From: Blastocystis sp. Blastoise
Lineage: Eukaryota; Sar; Bigyra; Opalinata; Blastocystidae
Length of the DNA stretch: 64,000 bases
Assembly: GCA_039096225.1 (NCBI GenBank)
Contig: JBBPEB010000003.1
Location: 800,001-864,000 of the forward strand
Reading direction: 5' to 3'
The notes beneath the pieces are model-generated. The model was not told where the DNA came from. It searched no databases and saw only the letters and a program-made list of their open reading frames with translations. A program made the position numbers and the translations under genes. Shown in pieces: positions 20,001-32,774 of the stretch (position 1 is its first letter; each line of letters opens with the position of its first letter).

Positions 20001-21115
20001 GATATCATTGAATAAAATTAGATTTATAGTAAAAAGATATATATATGTATATATAAGAATATAATAATAATATACTAGTAGAAACAATAGGAGTAGCGAA
20101 AACATCAAAGACATCAGCAGTATTTAATTGAGAAGAATGAGAGTGAACTTCAACAGCTACAGCTAAAGCCGTACCTGAGGTAATATAAAGAGAGAGAGGA
20201 ACGACAATTCTTTATATATAATATTAATAAATATATGTATTATATATAATAGAATAAATATTTACGTTTTCCAAGTAGCTTCTGCTTCAGTAGTTAAAGA
20301 AGCAGTATTAGAATCAGATACACTATATATAAAATATATAATTATTTTATAATTATTATATATATGTTTATAAATAGAAAATAGTGATATATATGTTGTA
20401 TATAAATGAACAAAACAAAAAAGCACTTACTTAGGTAAACCAATACGAGAAGCTTCAACACCATTTATATAAACAATAAATCCAGAATTTGTTTTAATAT
20501 TAATACGTAGAGCATAAGCGGAAGCATCAGAAATAGAAGAAGAATATCTATAATAACGAGTAGTAGTAGAAACAAGAGGAAAAGCACCAGGAGAATAAGA
20601 ATTCCAATTGGAATCATAAAAATTCATTTGAGTCCAAGAAGTATAAGTTTGAGCAGTAGTAGAAGTTTTCCAAGTGGAACCAGGAAGAATAGGGATATTT
20701 ACTATATGAAAATATATTGAATTAATATTATTTAAATATGAACAAATTATCATATTTATATGTAAATAATTCTATCCATAGTAATAAAAATATATACAAG
20801 TGAATTGCTGTAATTTAGGAGTATCTAAAGAAATGTCACCTTTATTTATTCTCATAGTAAAGATTATAATATTATTATAAACAATATAAAGATAAGAACC
20901 ATAAGGCCAGAAATCATGGAAACTAAAATTATTATACAATTATGATAATTATTGTTTTCCATTAAATAACAAAAAAAAATTTTTTTTAATAATAATTGAA
21001 CATACCTATCGTACATTGCTACAGTATAAATACAGTCCATTTCAATACAAACTTCGAATTCTACAGTACTACCACTGATATCGTTAAAAGTACCATGTCC
21101 TTCACTATTAGGCAT
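14088..21115 (-). CDS. Giant type I surface receptor: lectin-like, F5/8C, Ig-like and Cys modules
   Basis: Predicted 2,184-residue cell-surface protein in six in-phase exons: 21006-21115, 20798-20922, 20431-20701, 20276-20332, 20076-20209, 14088-19945. Repeating modules: a jelly-roll galactose-binding-like domain (GFIVYINGVEASRIG; GCVIYINGNEVYRN; GMIVYLNGNEIRRI), F5/8 type C discoidin-like domains (ITSANDMQTRDPQEWKFYGS; ISNRDSPQYDPADWTIYGS; KSPSSWRIEGSNDN), putative Ig domains of the He_PIG type (LPTGLNFDSTNGDIYGS; LPNGLTINPSDGTISGTP), and five Cys modules (CLADDNWPITEAGQQ..C..YEGSRTRLC..YPAVW..C). Then a SEA-like region (~1960-2090), one membrane span (~2118-2142), and a basic tail ending in APV repeats (PVVAPVIAPAVAPVVAPV). 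Likely adhesion or environmental sensing. No signal peptide follows the ATG at 21115 or the in-frame ATG at 21142; an upstream exon may be missing (a TTTTTGCAG acceptor look-alike precedes 21122). Large Thr/Ser/Asn content suggests glycosylation. Confidence 0.7.
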
Positions 21116-22456
21116 TTTTCCCCTGCAAAAACTCTCGTGCATGAGATTTTGTCATCAGATTAAATAAGAATTTTTCAGCTTAGTTATAAACACGGGGAAT
21201 AACCTTAATATATATGATAAATTGACGGGAATATATAAAAATTCTTTATTAATGAACCAATAAAAATGTTTTTTTAATTGATATTAGCCAATGGAACATA
21301 TTTAAAATCAACAAAACGATTGGATAATTATTTAAGTATTAACATACAGAGAAAAAAACAAAGAAAACAAGCAAAAAAAGAAGAGAAAAAAGAAAAACAA
21401 AAAATAAAAGAAGAGAAAAATTATTTAGCTTTGTTACCATGCTATCTAGACACCTATAAACATTCGATAGCAGTACAGAATAATTCAGCACCTATATATA
21501 AAGAAATGGTAAGAATGTAAAATATAAAAGGTAATATAAGTATATACTATTGAGAAGAATCATTGCAATGAACCACGGTTGAGCTATTTGATCTTCCTAC
21601 AATTGCTTTCCAATTGCAGTTTTTTTGATATTTTGAGTTGATAATGATATAATAAACCTAATTCATAACTGTATTCATTTGCTTATTATTTTGATGATAT
21701 AAAGAAGCCTATATACTATTATATGTATAAAATAATAAAAATACATTTTATTAAACCTTTATTATATATTTTTGAAATATGAATAAAAGAAATATTTATG
21801 TAAAGATTGAAAATTATAAAAAAAAAATTAGCAGGGGTGGGGGTAAAAGAGAATCTTTTTATTTATTTATAAGAATTTCATAAAAATTTGATTTAAATCC
21901 AGGAGATAGATGAAAACGTCCGTTTTTCTCTTTTTTATACTAAAAAGTCTTTGTTAAACAAAAGTCTATTAATAAAGTATTAAATGAGTTGTATACGTTT
22001 ATTTATTGTTTGTAATGACGTTTAAAGACCACTGGCAAAACAATTTAAAGATTTTCAGAGAATGAAGTCATAATTACTCTTATGTATGAATTCTATGGAT
22101 ATAATAATATGACATAATTGATAAGAACAGAGTAAATTATAAAATAAGAGAATTTATATGTCTTTATGTTTGTCTAATTAGTACATTCTTTAAAAAAAAT
22201 TGTTTTTATTTTTCTATGATTATTATAATAGAAATATGTTTCTATGAATAATTTAAACAAAATAATAAATACAATTTAAATTGTTATACGAGAAATATAT
22301 CAAAAATAATAGATAATAATAAAACACTGTATCTTTATAAGAAAAGTAAATAATAACATAAAATTATCATGCAGTTTAATATAAATCAGTTTTGAATCAT
22401 AAATATATGATTTAAATGAATAATGATATTATAACAATAGGAGAATAAATATTTAT
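21116..22456. other. Long A/T-rich stretch upstream of the receptor
   Basis: Should contain the receptor promoter. Apart from a possible pair of small exons (separate entry), I see nothing coding. A Lys-rich plus-strand frame (21278-21520) has no ATG start and overlaps that pair on the other strand. Confidence 0.45.
21454..21596 (-). CDS. Possible terminal exons of an unrecognised gene
   Basis: Two segments join in phase with signals typical of this genome: 21548-21596 (after a TTGTAG acceptor, ending at GTATAT) and 21454-21491 (after TATATAG, ending TAG). They read EDQIAQPWFIAMILLN / SAELFCTAIECL, stop. No upstream exon or start could be placed, so this may be a gene remnant or chance. Confidence 0.25.
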
Positions 22457-23132
22457 TCATCGAATACATAATATATATGTGGTAATAGAAGGAGGAAGAA
22501 GAGTAGTTATTATATAGTGTATTATTTCTCTATAGGCTATTACTTTTTATATATTAAAAAAATAGAAAGAGTAGAATAAAAGGAGATAATAAATGATACA
22601 TAATAGTATACTGAAGTTTCTTTTGAAATAGATAATATAATATTATATATATTCAATTCAATAAGCTTATATAATTGTATATATATATATGTATATATAT
22701 ATATACCCATAAAGTAGTTCTTCTCCCATCGATAATCGTTGTTTCAATACAAATGTAAGTGTAGAATATTTAATATAATGTTTATATCTATCTTGTAATC
22801 GTTCTAAACCATAGACAACACAATATTTCTTTTCTTCTTTAGATAATATACTATATCCTTATGATACTATATATTTATTTCTATAAAGCCATTAATAAGA
22901 TATGCTTTTGCATAAAAACAATTCCAATATAATTTATTATCAAAACTCGCAATTCGAACACAGCATTCCGTTAACTTCTGCCAAAAACGATTCCATCTTA
23001 AATAATAAAGGCCAAATATATGATTTACTAAACACATAGGATAACATTCAGGTAAGGATTTCGTTAATAGCATTTGAACTGCTTTCTCTATATATGCATT
23101 TCTTATACGTTCTTCTGTTAAAGATACCTATA

Positions 23133-23181
<49 letters not shown>

Positions 23182-23360
23182 TATTTGTAAAATAGAGTAT
23201 ATATATATTATATATTATATTCATTATACTATAATATATATATACAGGAACATTTTCAAGGTTAGTAATTACATTAAATAGATCTACAGGACTGACAAAC
23301 GGATAAGATGAATTATCTTCTATATCAGGTACTAAGTACTATATATATATTATTATTATA

Positions 23361-23396
<36 letters not shown>

Positions 23397-23877
23397 CTGA
23401 GATATTATTATCATTATTATTATCTGAGATATTATTATTATATATACAATAAGTTGTGCCGTTTCATCATCTTGACTCTTCTTTAGTTTTTCCATAAATT
23501 CATATTTCACCTTAATAGTCATGGTATATGTACAATCATGACCATACGTTTTATATTGGAAATGATGATGTACGGGTCGAATGACGCTCTGTATGTCGAT
23601 ACGAAGAATGTTCGAAGAGAGTAACGTTTTGTGCTATAGAGAAATATTATAATATATGCATTAATATTATGTTTTTTAATGATATATAGAGAGTAATAGA
23701 AAAAAAACAACAATAATATACTATTATTATTATTTATATACATAATTTGTCTTTACTCGCTAATCCAATTCTATCTAAGAATACTTGTAAAGTCTTTGTA
23801 TATAGGGCGGGGATGAAGGGAGAGCGAGTAACGAAGTGGAACAACAGGAGAATCTGTGAAGGGGAGGAAAATAAAGA

Positions 23878-23920
<43 letters not shown>

Positions 23921-24939
23921 GGAAGAATAAGAGAGAATGATATCATAATCCAAACTAATTTATATATACATATATATATACCATAAACAGTGTCTTCTAC
24001 AAGATATAAAGAGGGATAAATAGAGTGATCATCGAAGAATGTTGTAAGACAAAGAGAAATGTCCCGCGGGGAATTGAGAGATAGGAAAGTAGTGATAGCC
24101 ACAGAGAGTAGTTCATTAAGGGATTCCGTGGGAGGAAGAAGGAGGGAAGATAATGGAATATCTACATACTATATATATATATATAGTTATAAATAGAGTA
24201 ATAAATATAGAATATGTATAGTAATAAATATAGTAATAATAGAGAATATTATATATATATACTTGATATCTAAGGAATTCAGGACTATCATATAAATCAT
24301 GTATATTATCTTTATTAAATTGTTCTTGTAATAGATATACATTCTTATATTTGGTTCCCGCGTCGATAGTTGCCGCCAAGGAAGTCACGAGAGGTTCATT
24401 GTTATTAATCATAATGAATGAGAAGAGAGAGAAAGAGGAAGAGAAGTATTGACGGATGTCCAGTGTAAGAAGGAGAAATGAGCTAGAAAAGAGAGGAATA
24501 TATAGCTAGAAATATATATAGGAATATATAACTAGAATAAATATAGGAATAAATAGCTAAATATATATAATAATAAGCATAATAATATGTAGAATAACAA
24601 TAATAAGTATACCTATAATAGAGTATAAAAATAAAACAAGAGAATGTCACAGTATGCGTCACATACGACGATCTACTTCGATATTTTGTTTTAGAATTCG
24701 AAGAACAGTTTTGTCAGATGTAGGACGTGCTTTGAACGATAAATAATTAATAATGGCACTATATATAAAAGTATATATAGGTATATATAGTGAGAAATAA
24801 ATAAATATAGGGTTATATAAAATACTATATATATATACTTCATGTTAGCTTCTCCATTGATTCTATCTACAAATATATTACGACTATGAACATTCTTAAC
24901 CCCGTGGGAAATCATCAAATCAAAGGGTAATTGTAAATA

Positions 24940-25198
24940 GCTATATAGTTATATATATATAGTTATATATATAGTTATATATATATATAGTTATATATAT
25001 AGTTATATATAGTTATATATATAGTTATATATATAGTTATATATATAGTTATATATATACAGATTAATAAGAGTATGTATATATGTAGAATTGAGACCCA
25101 ATCGGAGTAGAGAATAAAGAGCAATACCATCACTCACCTATATATATAGTTATATATAGTTATAAATATAGTTATATATAGTTATATATAGTTATATA
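24940..25198. repeat. (ATAGTTAT)n-type minisatellites in the UTP20-like introns
   Basis: ATAGTTATATAT units fill 24940-25060 and 25140-25198 on either side of a short exon (about 25062-25138). Confidence 0.85.
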
Positions 25199-26601
25199 CT
25201 ATTCTTAATAATATCGTTAAAGAGTTGAGTGTAATCTTTGGTATTCTTATACCTATAATATAATAGTATATAATAATAAATAATAATAAGATATAATAAA
25301 TAATAGTAAAATATAACATATAATATACTAATCAAGATTGTCTAGAAGAAGTCGGCCTTGACTTTCTTTGCTCATCAGATCCTCGCGGGGATCTGTGTAT
25401 AATTTATGCATATTATCAATAAGTGTATAGATAGGGGTAATTGTATATATATGTATATAAAGGCAGAGAAAAGAAGGCATATAAGTCTTCAGATAGAGTC
25501 CTAATATATATATATTGATAAATAGATTAAAAAAGAATATATATATATATATACCATCTGACTTTAGATTGTTCAATTAAACTTAATATCAGTCCATTGT
25601 TAGTATTTGAATATGTATATAAGAATTTGTCTTTATTCCATTTTTATATAATTTATTTAATGTATTTCTAATTACATAAGAACTACATATATATACATTA
25701 TGTATATCGGGCATATTCTGTAGAGTTGACTGAGCATATATATTGTTGAAAAGTGGCTTAATATTGATGAATTGAATCAAAGCAAGACTTCCCGCCAATT
25801 TCACAGTCAATAAACCAGTATTTCTATATACATATATATTTATATATAGATCATATATAATAAGAAGATTAGCAGAAAATACACAGAATATATATTATTC
25901 ATGTATTATATATACTATTATATATATACTGTCCATAGATAGATACTGTTTTATACTCATTTGGCGGGATACATGGTAATAAATAAGAAAAAAAATTAGA
26001 TACATGACCATATTCCCGTGAATACATAACAATTAATAAATCAGCTATAAATATAAGTATATATAGAATCATATATATATAGACTGATATACAATTAATA
26101 GTATAGGAATTATAACGTGCCTTAACGTTCTTTGAGGGATGGAGGAGTGCGTCAGTGAGGGAGTTACAAGAAGTAACTATAAGAATGTATATATATATAA
26201 TGATTATTATGAATATATATATATATATATACAGGCAGATCTTTCAATAGGTTGAAGACGACTATATATATTATTATTATTATTATATATATATATTATT
26301 ATTATTATTATTATTATATAATATAATATATATATACATCAAGTTGTTGGAAGCTCTTTAGAATACGAAGTGCATGGAGACGATGTGTATGTAAAGGGGA
26401 GGCGAGAAGTGGTGCGAGGGTAGGGATAAGGGCCTGAAGGCGAGAGGATGAAAGGTAGGGACTATCAGAAGATAATGATGTATATAAAAATAACTTCAGA
26501 GAATATTTAAAGCAACTATATACATATAAAATAAAAATAAAAAATATATATACTTATTCTTGTTACTGTAAGAATTCCGTCATAGCCTCTCTGTCAAAAG
26601 C

Positions 26602-26644
<43 letters not shown>

Positions 26645-28504
26645 AATAACTTAAAACCAATAAACTATATTTTCCATAAATAAACCTATATATATATATT
26701 ATAAGTATAAAAATAAGTATATAGAATATAATATACTTAATAACAACATATATATATAATGTCGATTATCATTTAATTGGTTTGATAGATGAATATTTTC
26801 GTTATTATACTACTTATTCACTGTTGGTATATATTTAAGATAATGAATGACAACAACATATACGAATTCTAATGATGAAATATATATATAATATTAATTT
26901 TTATGAAAATAGAAAAAATTAATATAAAAAGAAATAGAATAATAAATAGAATAATAAATAGTAATATTTAATATAATAATAAATATACTTATCTTTAATC
27001 ATCTTGAGAACAACCTGGAAAAGTAGTGTGCTAAGTTGTAAATGATAAATGAACAATATGAGGGATTGGTACAACGCGTCATTATCACTATAGAGCATCA
27101 AGAGCTTAAATACATGAGTTAATAATGCTTCTGATTCGAAGAATGTACAAATAGATAAACCTCTTCTATATATAGATATTATTATTTTGTATACATACTG
27201 AAAACGTGTTACAAGTTTGTCTTCTATATATATATATATATATATAAGTTATACTTAATAAAGTAATTATATGTATAATATATACAGAATAATGTTTAGA
27301 AACAGATAGGTATCTTTATTTATATGATAATAATCAATTGTCTTCGTTGCATCTAACTCTTTATTCTATATATATATAATCTAATTATAAAAATAGAAAT
27401 AAATAAAAATAGAAATAAAATTACTTATAAAATTTATATATACATTTCTATATAAACGAAGTGGGTATAGATATCCTCGACCAGCAACCTGTTTTTCAAC
27501 TTCCCAAATATATGAATTATTATATACTTATACCGTAATACATTTTATAAAAATTTATATAAACATCAAGAAGTCTTAGTATAACAATCATAATAAGAAA
27601 AAGGCACAAATTGTACTATATATATATCAAATAGTAAATATAATAGAAACGAATATAATAACAGTTTATATAATGATATTTACATATGAATAATAAGTAA
27701 AATAAAAATAAATATAATAATAAAACTATATATATATATATATATATACTGCACAATAAAATTCTTCATTTCATCTTCTCTATCATCTGTATATACTTTA
27801 TATATAGTATTGTAAAGCAGATTCATAGCCTTCGTAAATATTTGAAGGTTCTCAACGGTAGAGATAAAGAGGAAGAGATAATCTGTTTCTTGAAGGATAG
27901 AACCCTATATATAAAGAAAAAGAATAAAGAAACAAAAAATAAGAGGTAGCATAAAATATAGAGTTTATATATAATAAATACTATAATAAACATAATAATA
28001 ACTATAAAATAATGATAAATAGGATGATATTAATAGATATAAATATAATAAAAATGAAATTAAATATCAAATATAATAGTATGTATATTCGGTGTTAAAA
28101 AATATACTTTACAGTATCCAGAGAAATGAAATCAATTTATAACGATCTATTGAACACTATATATATAATATTATATTTGAAAACTATACATATAATATCA
28201 AAATAATAAAAGAAAATAATAAATAGTTTGGCTATTTCCATATTAAATAGATATAAAAATGAATAAATAAAATAAAGATAATATAAAAAATAATTATAAT
28301 CGAATTAAAAAATACTCATCAAAGTAACATAGAACACACAAAAAACACACTTTGAATAATAAGAAATAATTCTGTGCTATAGAATAAAGATAGTTTAAAT
28401 AAATAAAACAAATTAAACAATATAATTATATACAGATAGCGCTTTTGGCCAAGCTGAACCATTTAGGATGACATAGAACACGATTTTACAATAGAAGAAA
28501 TTAT

Positions 28505-28590
28505 CTAATTGTTAAAAGACCTGATTCCTATATAATCAAATGAATTAACTCTAATAAAATATAAAAAATAAAACAAATTTGAAAGGATAT
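28505..28590 (-). other. Candidate U12-type AT-AG intron in the UTP20-like gene
   Basis: Starts ATATCCTTTC, an exact match to the U12 donor consensus ATATCCTTT, and ends TCTTTTAACAATTAG, with a TTTTAAC branch-site-like core 8 nt before the AG. Removal joins ..FLFRYD and NFFYCKIVFYVILNG.. in phase (codon split G|AT). 86 nt long. Confidence 0.55.
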
Positions 28591-29141
28591 CATCGTACCT
28601 AAATAGAAAATGATATACTAAAAGCAAATATATATTCATATATTAAGTTCAGTATTAAAAGTAAATAAAAGACCCACTTTCAAATTATGCTTTTTTTTTG
28701 AAATGAAAAAAATTACCGTGTATTACAAAATTTGACTGTCTGAATTTTTGTTTTTGACTTTTTTTATAAACATCATAAAACAAGTTTTTTCATTTATATT
28801 ATAAGTTTAAATAGTCTACTGAATACCTCTTGACAACCTTTTATTGAAAATAAGTCAACATTTCCAAACCACTAATGTTAAGAAAACAAACCTAAAAAGC
28901 AGCTGTGTTTGTCAAATAAAGACCCTATTGATTGAATATAAACTTAAAAAGCTCATATTAACTCTATATGAGAAGAATTAAGAAAAATAGAAAAAAAATA
29001 TCGACTTAGAATTTTTTTTTCTTGTTTTTCAGAAAAATTCCTTCTCTAAACCACTTTTTTAGAAGGTCAAATTTTTAAAGAAAAATTATTGGACTATTTT
29101 AAAAATTAACCAACCAAAACTCTTAAATAGGCCACCCTGCC

Positions 29142-29370
29142 TCATAGTGCTTGATGAATTAGAGTACCACTTGTATCTGTGCCTTTGAAAATTCTCCATG
29201 ATTCTTGATCAGCAGATATACTATACTTTCTTTTAACAATAATAGGTATACTGGGAGCGACACATTGCGATTGAACTACATTTATTAAAAATCTCAAACA
29301 AAATATATTTCACAAATATACCTAAAGATATCAATTCTAAAATGCAAAGCAGAACAACAAATTGTTTCAT
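29142..29370 (-). CDS. Small secreted protein, 60 residues
   Basis: Two exons, 29322-29370 and 29142-29275, separated by a 46-nt intron that starts GTATAT and ends AATGTAG; 49+134 nt give exactly 61 codons ending TGA. The product starts with a clear signal peptide (MKQFVVLLCILELISL then VQSQ as a likely cleavage site) followed by a ~40-residue mature part CVAPSIPIIVKRKYS / ISADQESWRIFKGTDTSG / TLIHQAL. G+C is visibly higher than the flanks. No family recognised; a single Cys makes a disulfide-rich peptide unlikely, and it could be the remnant of a longer secreted protein. It sits 200 bp from the MITE. Confidence 0.5.
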
Positions 29371-29561
29371 ATTATTATGCATATATGTATATAAGTTTTC
29401 TTTAGATCTTTATGCGTAAAAAAAGAATTCGATTTTTACTAAAAATCGGAAAAATATTTGTCAGAGGAAATAAATCATAAAAACCAGGGTAGCTTTTGAA
29501 AATAATATTTAAAATATGTTTAATCTATTGGACCGAATTTTAGTAAGTAAAAATAGTAATT

Positions 29562-29717
29562 CTCTTATTCAGGGTTCGCCACGAAGACTCTCTTGGAGTA
29601 CAAATTTCCTAAAAAAGCCAGTTTCATGGGTACTTTTAGGCGCATAAGGCGTAGATAAAAACTCTCTTGGAGTACAGACCGTACTCAAAGTACAGTTTGG
29701 CGAACCCTGCTCTTATT
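29562..29717. mobile_element. 140-bp hAT-type MITE with 8-bp target site duplication
   Basis: Element 29570-29709 has perfect 12-bp terminal inverted repeats (CAGGGTTCGCCA / TGGCGAACCCTG) and is flanked by the 8-bp direct repeat CTCTTATT at 29562-29569 and 29710-29717. An 8-bp duplication and CAGGG-type ends are hallmarks of the hAT superfamily. Inside, ACTCTCTTGGAGTACA occurs twice (29587-29602, 29661-29676). No coding capacity, so it depends on a transposase elsewhere. Its G+C content is far above the flanks. Confidence 0.85.
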
Positions 29718-30299
29718 ATCAATAAAAATAAAGACAAAAAAATGACAGGAAAATATTAATATTCATTATTTTAGTACTTCATATGACCTTTTTGATAATT
29801 TGAAAACAAACTTTTGTGTTCATGAAGATGTCTGCGTCATACTTTGGCGAAAAATATGAGAAAGTTTACTAAAAATTTTTAATTTTTTTCTTATGTTCTT
29901 GATATTATGAGGCAATTTTTACTGATTGTTGATTTTAAAAAAATTGATATATAAATATAATTTACATATAGTACGTTAACTTTCAATTATTTCAATTGTT
30001 TTATAACAGGAACTATAAAGTGACAATTCTTTGTTTTTGAAAAAAAACATATTAATATATACACATAATCAGTTAATTTATTTAAAAAAAACTTATAATG
30101 CTAACAGTCATAAAAATACAAGAAGTATCAGAAAAACAATAAGTATTCATAGCATCATATAGCGTAATAAATAATTTTTGATGTCACAAACTTTAACCAA
30201 AAAGAAATTATATATATATATATGACTGATAATATACAAAAATTACAAAAAAAATATATATATATACTATATATATAAACTATACATAATACCAAAGTA
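29718..30299. other. Gene-free stretch between MITE and BRF1
   Basis: A/T-rich, no open frame longer than about 20 codons that I trust, no repeat. Serves as BRF1 3' flank. Confidence 0.5.
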
Positions 30300-31628
30300 T
30301 TAATCAAATAAATTTTTGATTTTATCATAATTAACTTTATTACTAATCTTCTTAGCTTCTACCTATATAGCATAGAATATATAAAAAGGTATATATATAC
30401 AAGTCTACGAATTCCTTCTTCTGCTGTTTTAACTGGATGTCTATAGCCTTGAGCAACCTATATATATAATAATTATATATAATAATAATAAATATAATAA
30501 TAATAATAATAATAATAAAGCTCTATATATACATGTTTTCTAGATCTTCTACGAACAACGGGTTGATCTTTTTCTTTTTCTTTTTTCTTTTTTTCTCTTT
30601 CTATCAGCCATTCACGATTTTCTTCTTCCCATAATTCACTACGTTTCTTTTGTTCCTCTTCATTTAAAAATAATTCATCTAACTATATATATATATAATT
30701 AATTAATTAATTAATAATATGTACATATTCCGGTTATGATTAATATATATAAATACATTAATTATTGTTTCATATAGATTATATTATACACAATAAATAA
30801 TATATATATATATATAATATATATACTTCAGAATCACTATTTTCTTCTTCTCCTTCTTGTGGTACCCATTCTTGTTGTTTTGCTCCATTAGGTAATATAT
30901 TCTCGGATATAAGATGATATGTAGTACCATTCACTTTTTGACTACGTTTTGGAGAAGGAATTGAAATGATATCTGTGATTTCATTGGATGAACGCTTTTC
31001 TGATAATGATGGTGCAACCAATGAAAGATCTTGTATTTCCTGTTTTATAAATGTCTTTTCATTATTATTGTCATCATTTTTTTCATTATTATTTTCATCA
31101 TTATTTTCATCATTATTTTCATTACTTTTAGTAGACTCATTAAGAATTTCTTTATCGTGTATATCTATTAATGAATTATTTATAGATTCTTGATTAGATT
31201 CTTTATGAATAGGATCTTCTGTTATTTGTGCCAAATCTTTCTTATTTTCAATAGAATTATTATCATTATTCTTATCATTATTATTCTTATCAATATTCTT
31301 ATCATTATTATTATCATCTGTTTCTTCTTTATCCTTTACAGTTAATATATTCATATCATTCTTTTCTTCTTGCTTTTCATCTACTATAGAATTAGATATA
31401 CTAGATGTATCTATATCTATATTCTCATCACTCTTATTAAATAATTTATTATATAAATTCTTTCTCTTTTTTTGGACTTTTTCTGCAACTAAATTAATAT
31501 CTTCATCTTCGGAACTATTATCTATATAAGTTTATTATATATATATATATATAGATATAGATATATTTTTTTAATTTAATATATAAATTTAATATATTTA
31601 TATAATATAGATCATATATTTATATAAT

Positions 31629-31688
<60 letters not shown>

Positions 31689-31914
31689 TATATATATACT
31701 GTTTTCTTCTAAATCTCCTTCATCAGTAACTCCAATTTGGTCCATAATAGTTAATAATTTATTTTCTATATCTATATACATTTTCTTTTCATCACCTTCT
31801 TTTGTTAAACGACTTCTATTATATTTATCAGGTAATATATAATGAGAACCAGGAGTAATTATATTTAAATTTATTAATACTTGTTCTATATAATATATAG
31901 GAATTATATTATAG

Positions 31915-31945
<31 letters not shown>

Positions 31946-32320
31946 CCTTTTGATATTCCTTGTTCACTAGCTATATCCTCTATACTTTTTATTTCTTCTT
32001 GTTCTTTAACACGATTCTTTATATAACAAGGAGGATAACTTGATATAATACCATCATCCCCGTGGGAAACACCCTTTTCATCTATATCAAAATCATTTGT
32101 TTGATACGCCAAAGCATTAAATTCTTCAATTGATAAATTACCTATATATATATATATATAATATAAGGAATAAAGTAATTATTGATATCTCATAACTAAT
32201 AATAATAATATATATGTATATAAGATATTTACCAGCTACAGTATTACTAAACTCAGCTAATCGTTTATTAATAGTACTATCACATATCTTAACCATTGAT
32301 AATATTTGCTTCTTTGTACC

Positions 32321-32352
<32 letters not shown>

Positions 32353-32716
32353 TATTATTAGTATTATATATATATATATATATATATACGTTCAAATCCA
32401 TGCATACGTGCTGCTAATAGAAGAGATGCAGCAATAATACCTAAAGGTCTTCTTCCTCGAACAATCCAATCACGTTGCATTCTTTTTGTTAATCGTAATG
32501 CTGTTAATGTAACTGCCTATATATATATATATAAATAGATAAATTATATAATATTATTATAACAAAAAATAAATAGTATATAGTTATATATATATTATAG
32601 AGAACAAATAATAATTAATATATATATTATATATACAGCGGTTTGATCTCCAAGATCCATTTTGGCGGCAAATCTATGGAGGTAAAGAGATGGATCAATT
32701 GGCTTTACTTTCAATC

Positions 32717-32774
<58 letters not shown>

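Larger units (their letters stand above)
22457..28639 (-). pseudogene. UTP20-like: UTP20-like gene, truncated and frame-disrupted
   Basis: About 25 exon-like segments read as helical-repeat protein. The anchor is 22870-23270: DLFNVITNLENVPVSLTEERI, then LVNHIFGLYYLRWNRFWQKL, then LYWNCFYAKAYL. Its order and spacing resemble, from my knowledge of the family, the region of the SSU-processome scaffold UTP20 around residues 600-700. Just upstream come VKYEFMEKLKKSQDDETAQL and ALYTKTLQVFLDRIGLASKD. UTP20 is ~2,500-2,800 residues; here the frame ends at a TGA (22457-22459), so most of the C-terminal part is missing. Reading is broken in several places: a missing A in the A-run at 25641-25645, a TA-repeat slip near 25441-25458, a missing A near 28137, and four or more junctions (near 23875, 25250, 27230, 27614) one base out of phase with GT-AG splicing. 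Candidate start ATG at 28639. A functional gene with misread boundaries or assembly errors is the alternative. Confidence 0.5.

Noticed and set aside
21278-21520. Plus-strand Lys-rich frame that could continue to 21650 (KNHCNEPRLSYL..)
   Set aside because: No ATG start, a weak acceptor (TATTGAG) would be needed, and the opposite strand offers a pair of exons with this genome's normal splice signals.
25300-25345. TAG read as glutamine (GAT TAG TAT at a UTP20-like junction, another TAG near 26830)
   Set aside because: Identified intact genes contain thousands of codons with Gln always CAA/CAG and no in-frame TAG, so recoding is not supported; gene decay or wrong boundaries explain these two cases better.
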